NCBI RefSeq assembly: GCF_036826855.1
Contig: NZ_CP104578.1
Coordinates: 1,674,001-1,738,000, forward strand
Origin: Streptomyces sp. SJL17-4
GTDB lineage: Bacteria > Actinomycetota > Actinomycetes > Streptomycetales > Streptomycetaceae
Reading direction: 5' to 3'
DNA: 64,000 nt
The notes under the pieces are model-generated. The model saw only the letters and a list, made by a program, of their open reading frames with translations, was not told the origin of the DNA and made no database searches. This document shows, in pieces, positions 47,866 to 58,013 of the stretch (position 1 is its first letter; the number at the start of each line of letters is the position of its first letter). The translations under genes and the position numbers were made by a program.

Positions 47866-47977
47866 GGTGACCAGAGTGGTGCGCGGGGCGTCCCCCGGGC
47901 ATCGCGCCACGGATGGCTCCGCAATCAAACTTTCGGTTGAGTCCGGATTGTCTGCCGCTGTCTAGGCTGGAGGGAAC

Positions 47978-49156
47978 ATGGATCCGAGCCCCTCCCACCA
48001 CCCCACCCGGCGCCCCCTCACCCCCGTCCTGCGGGTGCTGCGCCTCTGTCTGCACCTGCTGATGGCGGGCCTGCTCGCCCTCGCGGCGGTACGGGCCGAC
48101 TCGGCCGCCGGGGCGGTGCTCGCGATGGTGACGGGCGCGGTCTACGCCGCCGGGTCGTATCTGCCGTCCGTACGGGACTCGCAGCGGGCCGCGGCGGTGT
48201 GGCTGGGTGTCCTGGGCGCGTCCTGGATCGCGCTGCTGTGCCTGACCCCGGAAGCGCTCTGGGTGGCCTTCCCGCTCTACTTCCTCCAGCTGCATCTGCT
48301 GCCCGCCCGCTGGTCGCTGCCGGTGGTCGCGCTGACGGCGGTCGCGGCGATCCTCTCGTACGTGGGGCACGGCGCCACGCTCAACCCGGGGGTCTTCATC
48401 GGGCCGCTGCTCGGCGCGGCGGTCGCGGTGGCGACGGTCCTCGGCTACCAGGCGCTGTACCGGGAGAGCGAGCGGCGGCGCCGGCTCATCGAGGAGCTGA
48501 TCGAGACGCGGGCGGAGCTGGCGGCGGCCGAACGGCACGCGGGGACGCTCGCCGAGCGGGAGCGTCTCGCCCGCGAGATCCACGACACGCTCGCGCAGGG
48601 CCTGTCCTCGATCCAGCTGCTGCTCCGCGCGGCCGAGCGGGCGCTGCCGCCGGACTCCCCCGCCGCGGGCCACATCGACCGGGCCCGGCAGGAGGCCCAG
48701 GGCAATCTGGCGGAGGCCAGACGTTTCGTCCGGGCGCTGTCACCGCCGGACCTGGAGCACGGCTCCCTGGCGGCGGCCCTGGAGCGCCTGTGCGAGCCGG
48801 GGGCCGGGCCGCGGGTCCGCTTCTCCGTCAGCGGTACGCCGGTCGAGCTGCCGACCCCCTACGAGGTGGCGCTGCTCCGTATCGCCCAGTCGGCGCTCGC
48901 GAACACGGTGCGGCACGCGGACGCGTCACGTGCGGAGATCACCCTGTCGTTCATGGACGCCTCGGTGACCCTGGACGTGGTCGACGACGGCGGGGGTTTT
49001 GAACCGGGCGCGGTACGGCCCTCCTCCGACGGCGGTTTCGGGCTTCCGGCGATGCGCTCGCGCGCGGAGTCGCTGGGCGGCACGTTCACCGTCGAGTCCG
49101 CCCCCGGCCAGGGCACGGCCGTCGCCGTCTCCCTCCCCCTCCCCGCTGGAGCGTGA
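47978..49156 (+). CDS. Sensor histidine kinase (HisKA_3 type)
   Basis: 392 residues. About five N-terminal membrane helices, then a coiled linker (LIEELIETRAELAAAERHAGTLAERERL), phosphotransfer box REIHDTLAQGLSS with the His, and an ATPase with VVDDGGGF and GLPAMRSRAESLGG. GGAGGGA lies immediately upstream of the ATG. Paired with the overlapping response regulator; divergent from the ABC exporter it probably controls. Signal unknown. Confidence 0.93.
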   Translation: MDPSPSHHPTRRPLTPVLRVLRLCLHLLMAGLLALAAVRADSAAGAVLAMVTGAVYAAGSYLPSVRDSQRAAAVWLGVLGASWIALLCLTPEALWVAFPLYFLQLHLLPARWSLPVVALTAVAAILSYVGHGATLNPGVFIGPLLGAAVAVATVLGYQALYRESERRRRLIEELIETRAELAAAERHAGTLAERERLAREIHDTLAQGLSSIQLLLRAAERALPPDSPAAGHIDRARQEAQGNLAEARRFVRALSPPDLEHGSLAAALERLCEPGAGPRVRFSVSGTPVELPTPYEVALLRIAQSALANTVRHADASRAEITLSFMDASVTLDVVDDGGGFEPGAVRPSSDGGFGLPAMRSRAESLGGTFTVESAPGQGTAVAVSLPLPAGA

Positions 49157-49161
49157 AGAGC

Positions 49162-49788
49162 ATGACCATCCGTCTTCTCCTGGCCGACGACCACCCCGTC
49201 GTACGGGCGGGCCTGCGCGCGGTCCTGGACACGGAGCCGGACTTCGCCGTCGTCGCGGAGGCGGCGACCGCCGAGCGCGCGGTGGAGCTGGCCGCTGCCG
49301 GGGGCGTGGACGTGGTCCTGATGGACCTGCAGTTCGGCGCCGGGATGCACGGCTCGGAGGCGACGGCGTCGATCACGGCGGCGCCCGGCGGGCCGAAGGT
49401 GCTGGTCCTGACGACGTACGACACGGACGCGGACATCCTGGCGGCGGTGGAGGCGGGTGCCTCCGGCTACCTCCTGAAGGACGCGCCGCCGGAGGAGCTG
49501 GCGGCGGCGGTCCGCACGGCGGCGGCCGGGCAGTCGGCCCTCGCGCCGGCGGTGGCGCACCGTCTGATGGACCGGATGCGGACCCCGGCGGAGGCGCTGA
49601 CCAAGCGCGAGCTGGAGGTGCTCCAGCTGGTGGGCGAGGGCCTGTCGAACCAGCAGATCAGCAAGGTGCTGTTCCTGAGCCAGGCGACGGTGAAGTCCCA
49701 TCTGGTGCACGTCTTCGCGAAGCTGGGCGTGGACTCGCGGACGGCGGCGGTGGCGACGGCGACGGCCCGCCGCCTGATCAGGCGCTAG
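49162..49788 (+). CDS. NarL/LuxR-type response regulator
   Basis: 208 residues. Receiver with ADDHP acidic pair, phospho-acceptor Asp in VVLMDLQF and Lys in LLKDAPP; LuxR helix-turn-helix TKRELEVLQLVGEGLSNQQISKVLFLSQATVKSHLVHVFAKL. Two starts are possible: the GTG at 49153 that overlaps the kinase stop (GTGA), and the ATG at 49162 with GGAG ten bases upstream, which gives the usual MTIRLLLADDH beginning and is preferred. Cognate partner of the upstream kinase. Confidence 0.93.
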   Translation: MTIRLLLADDHPVVRAGLRAVLDTEPDFAVVAEAATAERAVELAAAGGVDVVLMDLQFGAGMHGSEATASITAAPGGPKVLVLTTYDTDADILAAVEAGASGYLLKDAPPEELAAAVRTAAAGQSALAPAVAHRLMDRMRTPAEALTKRELEVLQLVGEGLSNQQISKVLFLSQATVKSHLVHVFAKLGVDSRTAAVATATARRLIRR

Positions 49789-49877
49789 CACCGGTCACCA
49801 CACACCCGTCACCGCACGGCAGTCACGCCGCGGCTGCCCCCGCCACCCGTCGAGGCTCACCCGTCACAGCACGCCCG

Positions 49878-50204
49878 TCAGTCGACAGGCCCCCGGGGCG
49901 CCGGCGGGCCGAAGAGTTCCACCGCCCGCCGGACCCCGGCGAGCCCTTCCGCGAGGGCGCTGACGGATCCGACCGATCCCGCGACGAGCAGCAGCGAGCG
50001 GCGCAGCCGTCGTACCTCGGGGGCGCCGCTGAGCGCCATCGCGTCGAGCGCCGCGAGTTCGTCCTCGGCGATGCCCCGGTCGGCGAACTCGACGCGATGC
50101 GCGGCCAGTTCACGTCGGAGCCGGGACACGGCGGACCGCAGTTCGGCCACCCTCGGGTCCATGCCCTCGCCGGTCACTCGCCTCTGCCCCACGCTTCGCA
50201 ACAT
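49878..50204 (-). CDS. Small coiled-coil protein of unknown function (DUF5955-like)
   Basis: 108 residues. N-terminal heptad-like helix (DPRVAELRSAVSRLRRELAAHRVEF) then a helical hydrophobic C-terminus (RSLLLVAGSVGSVSALAEGLAGVRRAVELF). It resembles a Streptomyces family I recall as DUF5955, without a known role. ATG at 50204 with GGGGAG four bases upstream. Its upstream region contains three ACTCCGA repeats and an inverted repeat. Confidence 0.75.
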   Translation of the reverse strand: MLRSVGQRRVTGEGMDPRVAELRSAVSRLRRELAAHRVEFADRGIAEDELAALDAMALSGAPEVRRLRRSLLLVAGSVGSVSALAEGLAGVRRAVELFGPPAPRGPVD

Positions 50205-50243
50205 GGTTCTCCCCCTCGCACGGCACTGTGCGCAGAACTCCAT

Positions 50244-50281
50244 ACTCCGAACACTCCGAGCACTCCGAGCAGCGCTCGGAG
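50244..50281. promoter_or_regulatory. Direct and inverted repeats upstream of the small coiled-coil gene
   Basis: ACTCCGA occurs at 50244, 50253 and 50262 with a nine-base period, and CTCCGAG (50263-50269) pairs with CTCGGAG (50275-50281). It lies 40 bases upstream of the leftward gene and may be a regulator site or an RNA hairpin. Confidence 0.4.
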
Positions 50282-50411
50282 CCGACCCCGGGCGGTGGTC
50301 GGGCGCCGTGAGTTGCGGGTCAGTTAACTCCTTCGCCACCCCACCGCGCCACCCTTCGCCCGGGGAATTCAGGCGACCGTGTGATTCCGCCTGATGAGGT
50401 ATGCAGTCCCC

Positions 50412-51038
50412 ATGACAACAGCGCATGACCGAACGGATGTCCACACGCCACTCGTCGCCGGCCTGCTGCTCGCCGCCGGGGGCGGACGGCGGCTCGGCGG
50501 GCGCCCCAAGGCACTGCTGCCCCACCGCGGCCGCCCCCTCGTCGAGTACGCCGTGGGGGCGCTGCGCACGGCCGGCTGCGAGGTGGTGCACGTGGTTCTG
50601 GGCGCGTCGGCCGAGGTCGTACGGGAGCGGGCGGAGCTGCCGGAATGTGTGCTCGTGGACAACCCGGAGTGGGCGGAGGGGATGGGCTCCTCGCTGCGGG
50701 CGGGGCTCGCCTCGCTGGCAGCCGACCCGCGCGGGGTGGACGCGGCGCTCGTCCTCCTGGTCGACCAGCCGGGGATCGGGGCGGAGGCGGTGGCCCGGGT
50801 CCGGGCGGCGTACGTCTCGCGGGATTCGCTCGCGGCGGCCTCGTACGACGGGCAGCGGGGCCATCCGGTGCTGTTCGGCGCCGGGCACTGGGCGGGGATC
50901 GCCGAGCTCGCGGTGGGCGACCGGGGCGCGCGGGACTATCTGGCGGCGCACCGGGATGCGATCACCCCGGTGGACTGTTCGGATGTGGCCGAGCCCTATG
51001 ACATCGACACCGAGGAGGATCTGGCGCACTTGGAGTGA
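50412..51038 (+). CDS. MobA-like nucleotidyltransferase (molybdenum cofactor cytidylyltransferase-like)
   Basis: 208 residues. The glycosyltransferase-A-type NTP-binding motif LLAAGGGRRLGGRPKALLP and the metal-binding region LLVDQPGIG are those of MocA/MobA-like proteins, which attach CMP or GMP to molybdopterin. In purine-degrading operons such a protein commonly matures xanthine dehydrogenase; that enzyme is not in this window. ATG at 50412 with GAGG twelve bases upstream; an earlier ATG at 50394 lacks a site. It lies 226 bases upstream of malate synthase in the same direction. Confidence 0.85.
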   Translation: MTTAHDRTDVHTPLVAGLLLAAGGGRRLGGRPKALLPHRGRPLVEYAVGALRTAGCEVVHVVLGASAEVVRERAELPECVLVDNPEWAEGMGSSLRAGLASLAADPRGVDAALVLLVDQPGIGAEAVARVRAAYVSRDSLAAASYDGQRGHPVLFGAGHWAGIAELAVGDRGARDYLAAHRDAITPVDCSDVAEPYDIDTEEDLAHLE

Positions 51039-51103
51039 ACGGCGTGGCACCCAGCGCCATGGTCTGTCGATCCAGAGAATCTCGACATCAACAAACCATT
51101 GAA

Positions 51104-51158
51104 CTTCCACCATGAGGAAACTAGTATCCACTGTTCAGAAGCGCCTGTCCGTTCAGAA
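51104..51158 (+). promoter_or_regulatory. Malate synthase control region: shared motif and GTTCAGAA direct repeat
   Basis: TTCCACCATGAGGAAA (51105-51120) resembles 44521-44536 at the allantoin locus. Downstream, GTTCAGAA occurs at 51133-51140 and 51151-51158 (18-base period). All lie 107-161 bases before the start codon, in operator range. Confidence 0.5.
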
Positions 51159-51264
51159 GGCGCTTGCGGCCGTATCTCGGCGCCGGCGGCACTGCGTGCC
51201 GTCCAGCGACGCCCGGCGGCCGTCTGGCACCGCCCGTGAAGTCCGCTGAAGGAAGTGACAGTTC

Positions 51265-52896
<1,632 letters not shown>

Positions 52897-52963
52897 TCTC
52901 GCAGCCGAAGTAGCAGAAGAACGGCTGCCCCGACGGCCCGCACAGCGGTCGGACAGCATCCTG

Positions 52964-53013
52964 AACAGGGCTTCGTCCCCGGTGTCGCACAACACCGGAG
53001 GCGGGGCCCTGTT
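52964..53013 (+). terminator. Malate synthase terminator
   Basis: Outer stem AACAGGGC (52964-52971) with GCCCTGTT (53006-53013) and inner stem CCGGTGT with ACACCGG, forming one long interrupted hairpin 68 bases after the stop codon. It ends in GTT rather than a T-run. Confidence 0.75.
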
Positions 53014-53156
53014 GCCGTTCCTGTGGGCTCACAGGCGACGTGACGCAACCGAGATATGCAGCTACCTAGCGGTAACAAGCCACGAGGTGACAGATTCCGC
53101 CGTGCCACCGGCCGGCGGTTGTCCCCCACGTCACTGCGTACCGCAGGAGCACAGCC

Positions 53157-54302
53157 ATGCCTTCGTCCCCCCACCGTGCGCTGCGCGCACTCCTGGCACT
53201 GTGTACCGCCGCCGGGCTCGCCTCCGTCGCCGCCCCCACCGCCTCCGCCTCCCCGGGCAGCGGGCCCACCGCCGTCGTCACCATGGGCGACAGCTACATC
53301 TCCGGCGAGGCCGGGCGCTGGCTGGGCAACAGCCTCACCGACTCGGGGAGCCGCAACGGCACCGACCGGGCCTGGACGGGCAGCGCGTACGACCCGTCCC
53401 GGGTGTACGGCACCACCGCGGGCGGATGTCACCGCTCGGACACCGCCGAGGTGAAGAGCGCCGGACCGATCGCGAGCTCCCTGGTCAATCTGGCCTGCTC
53501 CGGGGCCACGACCGACAACGTCTTCCGCGCCTCGCAGGGCGGCCTGTCCTACAAGGGCGAGGCCCCGCAGGCCGACCAGCTCGCGGCCGTCGCCGCCTCG
53601 CACGACGTGGAGCTGATCGCGCTCTCCATCGGCGGCAACGACCTCGGGTTCGCCGACATCATCGCCACCTGCGCCAAGGACTACATCGTCTGGTACTCGT
53701 ACTGCCACGACGACCAGCAGGCCGAGGTCGACGCCCGGATCGACGGGGTGATGGCGGACGTCGGCCGTTCGGTCGACGAGATCCGGGCCGTGATGACGGG
53801 CGCCGGATACACCTCCTCCGACTACCGGATCGTCCTCCAGTCGTATCCATCGCCCCTCCCCCGCGCCGCCGAGAACCGGTACGCGGAGAGCGGCTGGTCC
53901 CGTACGAACACCGGCGGCTGCCCCTTCTGGAACGCCGACTCCGACTGGGCCCGCGACTCCCTCGTCCCGCAGCTCGCCAACCGCCTGAAGGGCGTCGCGG
54001 CGGCGAAGGGCGTGCAGTTCATGGACCTGCGGGACGCGCTCCAGGGGCGTGAGGTGTGTGCCAAGGCGAGCCGTCAGGTGACGTCGACGGCGCCGACGTC
54101 GGGGACGACGAGCGAGTGGGCGCGCTGGATCGACAGCCAGAGCACCCAGGGCCTCGTCCAGGAGTCCATGCACCCCAACGCCTACGGCCAGCAGGCCCTC
54201 GGCCGCTGTCTGGCCCTGGTCCACGCCCGCCCCACGGGCAACCACAGCTGCCGGAACACGGCGGGGTCGGGGCCGTCGGGGATGTACCTGACGGCGGGAT
54301 AG
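53157..54302 (+). CDS. Secreted SGNH-fold esterase/lipase
   Basis: 381 residues. Sec signal peptide (MPSSPHRALRALLALCTAAG ... PTASASP), then a GDSL-type hydrolase: block I GDSYISGEAG with nucleophile Ser, block III IGGNDLGF, and block V SMHPNAYG with the catalytic His. The residue three before that His, usually Asp, is Glu here (ESMH). Several cysteines could form disulfides. Probably an extracellular esterase, lipase or phospholipase. GGAG seven bases upstream of the ATG. Single gene after the malate synthase terminator. Confidence 0.92.
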   Translation: MPSSPHRALRALLALCTAAGLASVAAPTASASPGSGPTAVVTMGDSYISGEAGRWLGNSLTDSGSRNGTDRAWTGSAYDPSRVYGTTAGGCHRSDTAEVKSAGPIASSLVNLACSGATTDNVFRASQGGLSYKGEAPQADQLAAVAASHDVELIALSIGGNDLGFADIIATCAKDYIVWYSYCHDDQQAEVDARIDGVMADVGRSVDEIRAVMTGAGYTSSDYRIVLQSYPSPLPRAAENRYAESGWSRTNTGGCPFWNADSDWARDSLVPQLANRLKGVAAAKGVQFMDLRDALQGREVCAKASRQVTSTAPTSGTTSEWARWIDSQSTQGLVQESMHPNAYGQQALGRCLALVHARPTGNHSCRNTAGSGPSGMYLTAG

Positions 54303-54360
54303 CGACAGCGCGGGGCAGGGGCTGCGGCACCTGCTGGGCGCCGAGCCGCGTGACCGAGAG

Positions 54361-56160
54361 CTACGGCGCCAGGCCGAGCGGGCCGAGGACCCGCTCGGCC
54401 TCGTGCCGGTCGGCCGCCCGCATCGCCCGGACCAGGGCGGCGGAACCGCCGGGCCAGGCGGCGGCCGCCGTGTCGAAGGCGGCACGGCGGGACTCCAGGG
54501 GCCCCTTCTTGGCGGGCAGCGCGTCGAGCACGAACAGGGCCCGTGCCGAGATCCCCACCTGGATCAGGTCGGAGGGCTCTCCACGCGCGCGGAGCGCCTG
54601 ATGGGCGTACGCGCCGATCACCGGGTCGCGAAGGGCTCCGCGCAGCGCATCAGGCGGGGCCGCGGCGGTGTCGAGGACGGTGAAGAGCCCTCGGGTGGCG
54701 GCGGCGTCGGTCGTGCCGACGTGGACGGTGCCGAGGGCGGCGAGCAGTTGGGACCAGGCGTCGGCGGTGTCCCCGCGCGCGCGGAGCCAGTCGGCGAGCA
54801 CGCGCGCGGCCACGCCCGTGGGCCAGCCCCCGGCGGCGGCCACCGCCTCGGAGGCGGACCACGCCCTGGCCTCGGCGGCGTCGGGGGCGGCGATCCCGCG
54901 CACTCCGAGGAGATAGCGGACGACGCCGGCGCCGCGCGGGGTGAGCCCGAAGGCGTCGCCGGTGCGGAAGACCAGGCCGGTGGCGGCGAGTCGGTCGAGG
55001 ACGGCGGCGAGGTCGCGGGTGGGGCCCTCGAGCCGGGCCCGGTCGGTCTCGGTCAGGTCGGTCGTACCGAGGAGCCGTGCGAGCTCGGGGACGGGCGGAA
55101 CGATGTGCGAGGACGCGAACGCCCCGTCCGGCACCGCCGCCGGTACGGGTACGGGCAGGTCCTCCACGGCCGGATCGACGGCCCAGTCCTCGTACTCGGC
55201 GGCCTTGCGGGCGACGGACTCGGCCGAGCAGCCGCGCCGGTAGACCACGTACAGCAGATGCGGAGCCTCACCCCCGTAGGGCTCGAACTCCTCCTCGGAC
55301 AGCTCCTCCACGGCGGTGATGAGGGTGTCGGCGTCCTCCTCGACCGGCCCGGCCTCGATGGCGGCGGGCGGGGGTACGGGGACGGAGATGTCGCCGTAGT
55401 GGTCGAGGTGCTCGTCCAGGAGGGCGTCGGCCAGGACGAGGTGGGGGAAGTCGTCGGGCCCGGGCGCGAAGCGCGCGTACGGCCCGGCGAGCTGCTCGGC
55501 GAGCCCGGCGGCGGTCCACCGGTCCTGGAGCGCGGCGGCCACCTGCCCGATGCCGGTCGCGACGGCGTGGTCGGTGAGCAGCGGCCCCGCGGCGGGCGGC
55601 TGCTCGGCGTCCCGTACGTACGCGCGTGTGAGGGCCTCAGCGAGCAGCACGTCGGCGAGGGCCGTGCGTCCCATGAGGTCGGCCCGGTGCACGCCGTCGG
55701 GCAGCGGCGCGCCGTCGAGGGCGGCGAGTCGGCGCCGTACGTCCTCGGGGTCGGCGAGGTCGGCGCCGCAGGAGCGCAGGAGCGAGGCGTACCACCGGTG
55801 CCAGGTCAGGTTCCCGGGATCGGTCATCGCCCGCTCGAAGTCGCCGGCGGCCTCCCGGACGGCCACGGCGACCTGTTCGCCCCGGCCCCCGTCGAAGCGC
55901 GCCGCGAGCTGTCCGACCACGGCGGGATAGACGGCGAGCGCCCCGGGCGGCACGTACACGAACGTCGGCAGGTCCTCGACGAGCAGCTGCCGTACGAGCC
56001 CTGGCGTCGGCTCGGGCACCCCCGACGCCCTATCGGCCCCCCGGAGGGCGAGGAGACCCAGCACCGCCTCGGCGGCACGCACGAAAACGGGATCGCGGCG
56101 CTCGGGTGCTCCGTCGAGGAAGCTGTCGAGCCCGGTGTTGGTGAGAACGGTCTCGGCCAC
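54361..56160 (-). CDS. Large cytoplasmic protein of unknown function
   Basis: 599 residues, unrecognised. No signal peptide and no membrane segment. Mostly alpha-helical, acidic, rich in Ala and Asp. A stretch in the second half (LAAVLDRLAATGLVFRTGDAFGLTPRGAGVVRYLLG) looks like a winged helix, and a repeat-like helical C-terminus (ALRDPVIGAYAHQALRARGEPSDLIQ) recalls HEAT-type repeats. Strong codon bias over the full length supports a real gene. It stands alone between convergent SGNH hydrolase and the FN3 lipoprotein gene. Confidence 0.85.
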   Translation of the reverse strand: MAETVLTNTGLDSFLDGAPERRDPVFVRAAEAVLGLLALRGADRASGVPEPTPGLVRQLLVEDLPTFVYVPPGALAVYPAVVGQLAARFDGGRGEQVAVAVREAAGDFERAMTDPGNLTWHRWYASLLRSCGADLADPEDVRRRLAALDGAPLPDGVHRADLMGRTALADVLLAEALTRAYVRDAEQPPAAGPLLTDHAVATGIGQVAAALQDRWTAAGLAEQLAGPYARFAPGPDDFPHLVLADALLDEHLDHYGDISVPVPPPAAIEAGPVEEDADTLITAVEELSEEEFEPYGGEAPHLLYVVYRRGCSAESVARKAAEYEDWAVDPAVEDLPVPVPAAVPDGAFASSHIVPPVPELARLLGTTDLTETDRARLEGPTRDLAAVLDRLAATGLVFRTGDAFGLTPRGAGVVRYLLGVRGIAAPDAAEARAWSASEAVAAAGGWPTGVAARVLADWLRARGDTADAWSQLLAALGTVHVGTTDAAATRGLFTVLDTAAAPPDALRGALRDPVIGAYAHQALRARGEPSDLIQVGISARALFVLDALPAKKGPLESRRAAFDTAAAAWPGGSAALVRAMRAADRHEAERVLGPLGLAP

Positions 56161-56262
56161 GCTTCCCAGGGTAGTTCGGCGGGGGACGAATCGGACGGAG
56201 GACGCAGGCGGCGGGGACGGGGAGTCGCCTGCGTCGCGGAGCGGGCGCCCGGTGGGCCGACG

Positions 56263-57228
56263 TCAGCGGACCACCACCGTCCGGGGTGCCGAGAAGTCGC
56301 CCCAGGTGCCGTCCGGGAGTTGGGCGCGGAGGGTGACGGTGTACCGGGTGCCCGGGGGGTCCTGGACCGGGAACGTGTAGGTGGCGCGGCCGGGGGGCGG
56401 GGCGGTGCCCCAGATGATGGTGGTGGCGAACCTGCCGTCGAGGTGGAGTTCGTGGTGGGTCACCGGGGCGCCTGTGTCCGGTGGGGTCCAGGTGACGGTG
56501 ATCTCGCTCTTGGCCGCTGACGCGGTGAGGCGGGTGGGGGCGGTGTTCGCGGGCGCGCCCGGGGACGGGGCCGTGGTGAGGTCGGCGGGGGTGCTGTCCG
56601 GGGAGGAGTTCTCGGCGGCGTCGCGGGCGCGGACGGTGAACGCGTAGGCGGTGCCGGGGCGCAGTCCGGTGACGTGGGCGGAGGTGGCGGTGCCGGGCAC
56701 GGTGTGGATGCGGGTGTCGGCCTGGTAGACGTCGTACGCGGTGACCTCGGTGTCGTCCTTGGACGCGGTCCAGCGGAGGGTCACGGCGCGGCTGCCGTCG
56801 GGAGTGGCGCGGAGCGCGGCGGGTGTGGTGGGGGGCGTGCGGTCCTCGGCGGCGGCGCGGAGGGTGGTCGCGGTGACGGTGGCGCTCGGGGGCGAGACGT
56901 TGCCGGCGGCGTCCCTGGCCCGGACGGTGAAGCGGTGGAGGGTGGCGGGGGCGAGGCCGACCACGTCGGTCATCAGGGTGGTGGCCGGGAGGTCCTTGAT
57001 CTTGCGGCCCTCGCTGTAGACCGCGTATCCGGTGACGGCCCGGTCGTCGGTGGCCGCGCTCCACATCACATGGACCGTGCTCGCGCTGCCCGCCGTCGCG
57101 GTGACGCCGGAGGGGACGCTGGGGGCGCGGACGTCCTTGACCTCGGGAACGGCGGCGCCGGAGCATCCGGCGAGCGTGAGCGTCAGCGTGAGGGCGGTCA
57201 ACAGGCTTGCGGCGAGCGGTCGTTGCAC
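56263..57228 (-). CDS. Lipoprotein with three fibronectin type III domains
   Basis: 321 residues. GTG at 57228 with AGGAGG seven bases upstream gives MQRPLAASLLTALTLTLTLAGC, a lipoprotein signal with lipobox LAGC. Three FN3 domains follow: about 40-130 (APSVPSGVTATAGSASTVHVMW), 135-225 (TPPTTPAALRATPDGSRAVTLRW) and 230-321 (APTRLTASAAKSEITVTW). FN3 domains usually bind proteins or polysaccharides; there is no catalytic domain. Displayed on the outer face of the membrane. Divergent from an unknown rightward gene. Confidence 0.9.
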   Translation of the reverse strand: MQRPLAASLLTALTLTLTLAGCSGAAVPEVKDVRAPSVPSGVTATAGSASTVHVMWSAATDDRAVTGYAVYSEGRKIKDLPATTLMTDVVGLAPATLHRFTVRARDAAGNVSPPSATVTATTLRAAAEDRTPPTTPAALRATPDGSRAVTLRWTASKDDTEVTAYDVYQADTRIHTVPGTATSAHVTGLRPGTAYAFTVRARDAAENSSPDSTPADLTTAPSPGAPANTAPTRLTASAAKSEITVTWTPPDTGAPVTHHELHLDGRFATTIIWGTAPPPGRATYTFPVQDPPGTRYTVTLRAQLPDGTWGDFSAPRTVVVR

Positions 57229-57358
57229 GGGCCGGCCTCCTCCGCCGGAAAGGTCCAGACCTATATCGCACAGTCGGACCGGCCTCGACAAGGGGGCGTT
57301 GTCAGTGGCGTGCGCTTCACTGAGAACATCACTCTCCGTAGTCGAATCTGGGGGAATC

Positions 57359-57952
57359 ATGACGGACCGTACGACCTATCTGAGCCACGCCGGGGTACGC
57401 CGACGAGGCTGGACCGACACGATGGTGCGGGAGCTCCTCGGCACACCCGATGTGCAGGGCCGCGACCCGCGCCGCTGGTCCCCCGCGCCCCTGCGGCTCT
57501 ACCTCCTGGCGCGGGTCGAGACGGTGGAGCGGACACCCGAGTTCACCGGCACGTCGACGCTCGCTCTGGCCGGTTCCTCTGCCGCCGCGGCCTACGCGGA
57601 GCGGCGCCGCGCCGCCGTCCTGGCCGCGATCCGCGCGCAACCGATCGAGGTGCCCCGGCTCCCCGGCCCCGAGCTGGAGCGGCGGGCGGTCCGGCACCGG
57701 CAGCTCCTGGGGGCGCGGAGCCCCGGGACGCCACCGGGAGACGGGGCTCCGGCGGGGGCACTCGTACGGTGGCAGGTGAGCTACCTCCGGCACGCCCTCG
57801 CGCGGTACGAGGCGCTCCTCGACGGCCTGTACGGCGAGACCGGGCGCGGCGAGGCCGAGCGGCTGCTGCGGCGACGGCTGTACGAGGCGATCGGAGCCGC
57901 GTATCCGGCACTGGCTCAGGAGTGCCGTCGCAGGATCGCGGTGGAGCGGTGA
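57359..57952 (+). CDS. Protein of unknown function with excisionase-like N-terminus
   Basis: 197 residues. The N-terminal 50 residues (LSHAGVRRRGWTDTMVRELLGTPDVQGRDPRRWSPAPLRLYLLARVE) follow a pattern I recall from actinobacterial proteins with a MerR/excisionase-like helix-turn-helix (GWT..MVR.LLG.PD...), which suggests nucleic-acid binding. The rest is helical and basic (ERRRAAVLAAIRAQPIEVPRL; ERRAVRHRQLLGARSP). ATG at 57359 preceded by GGGGGAA. No membrane segment. Role unknown. Confidence 0.78.
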   Translation: MTDRTTYLSHAGVRRRGWTDTMVRELLGTPDVQGRDPRRWSPAPLRLYLLARVETVERTPEFTGTSTLALAGSSAAAAYAERRRAAVLAAIRAQPIEVPRLPGPELERRAVRHRQLLGARSPGTPPGDGAPAGALVRWQVSYLRHALARYEALLDGLYGETGRGEAERLLRRRLYEAIGAAYPALAQECRRRIAVER

Positions 57953-58013
57953 GCGGGGGCGCGGCCGGGCGCCGTCCCCGCCACCGGAGTCCGGGCGGGC
58001 CGCCCGACTGCCG

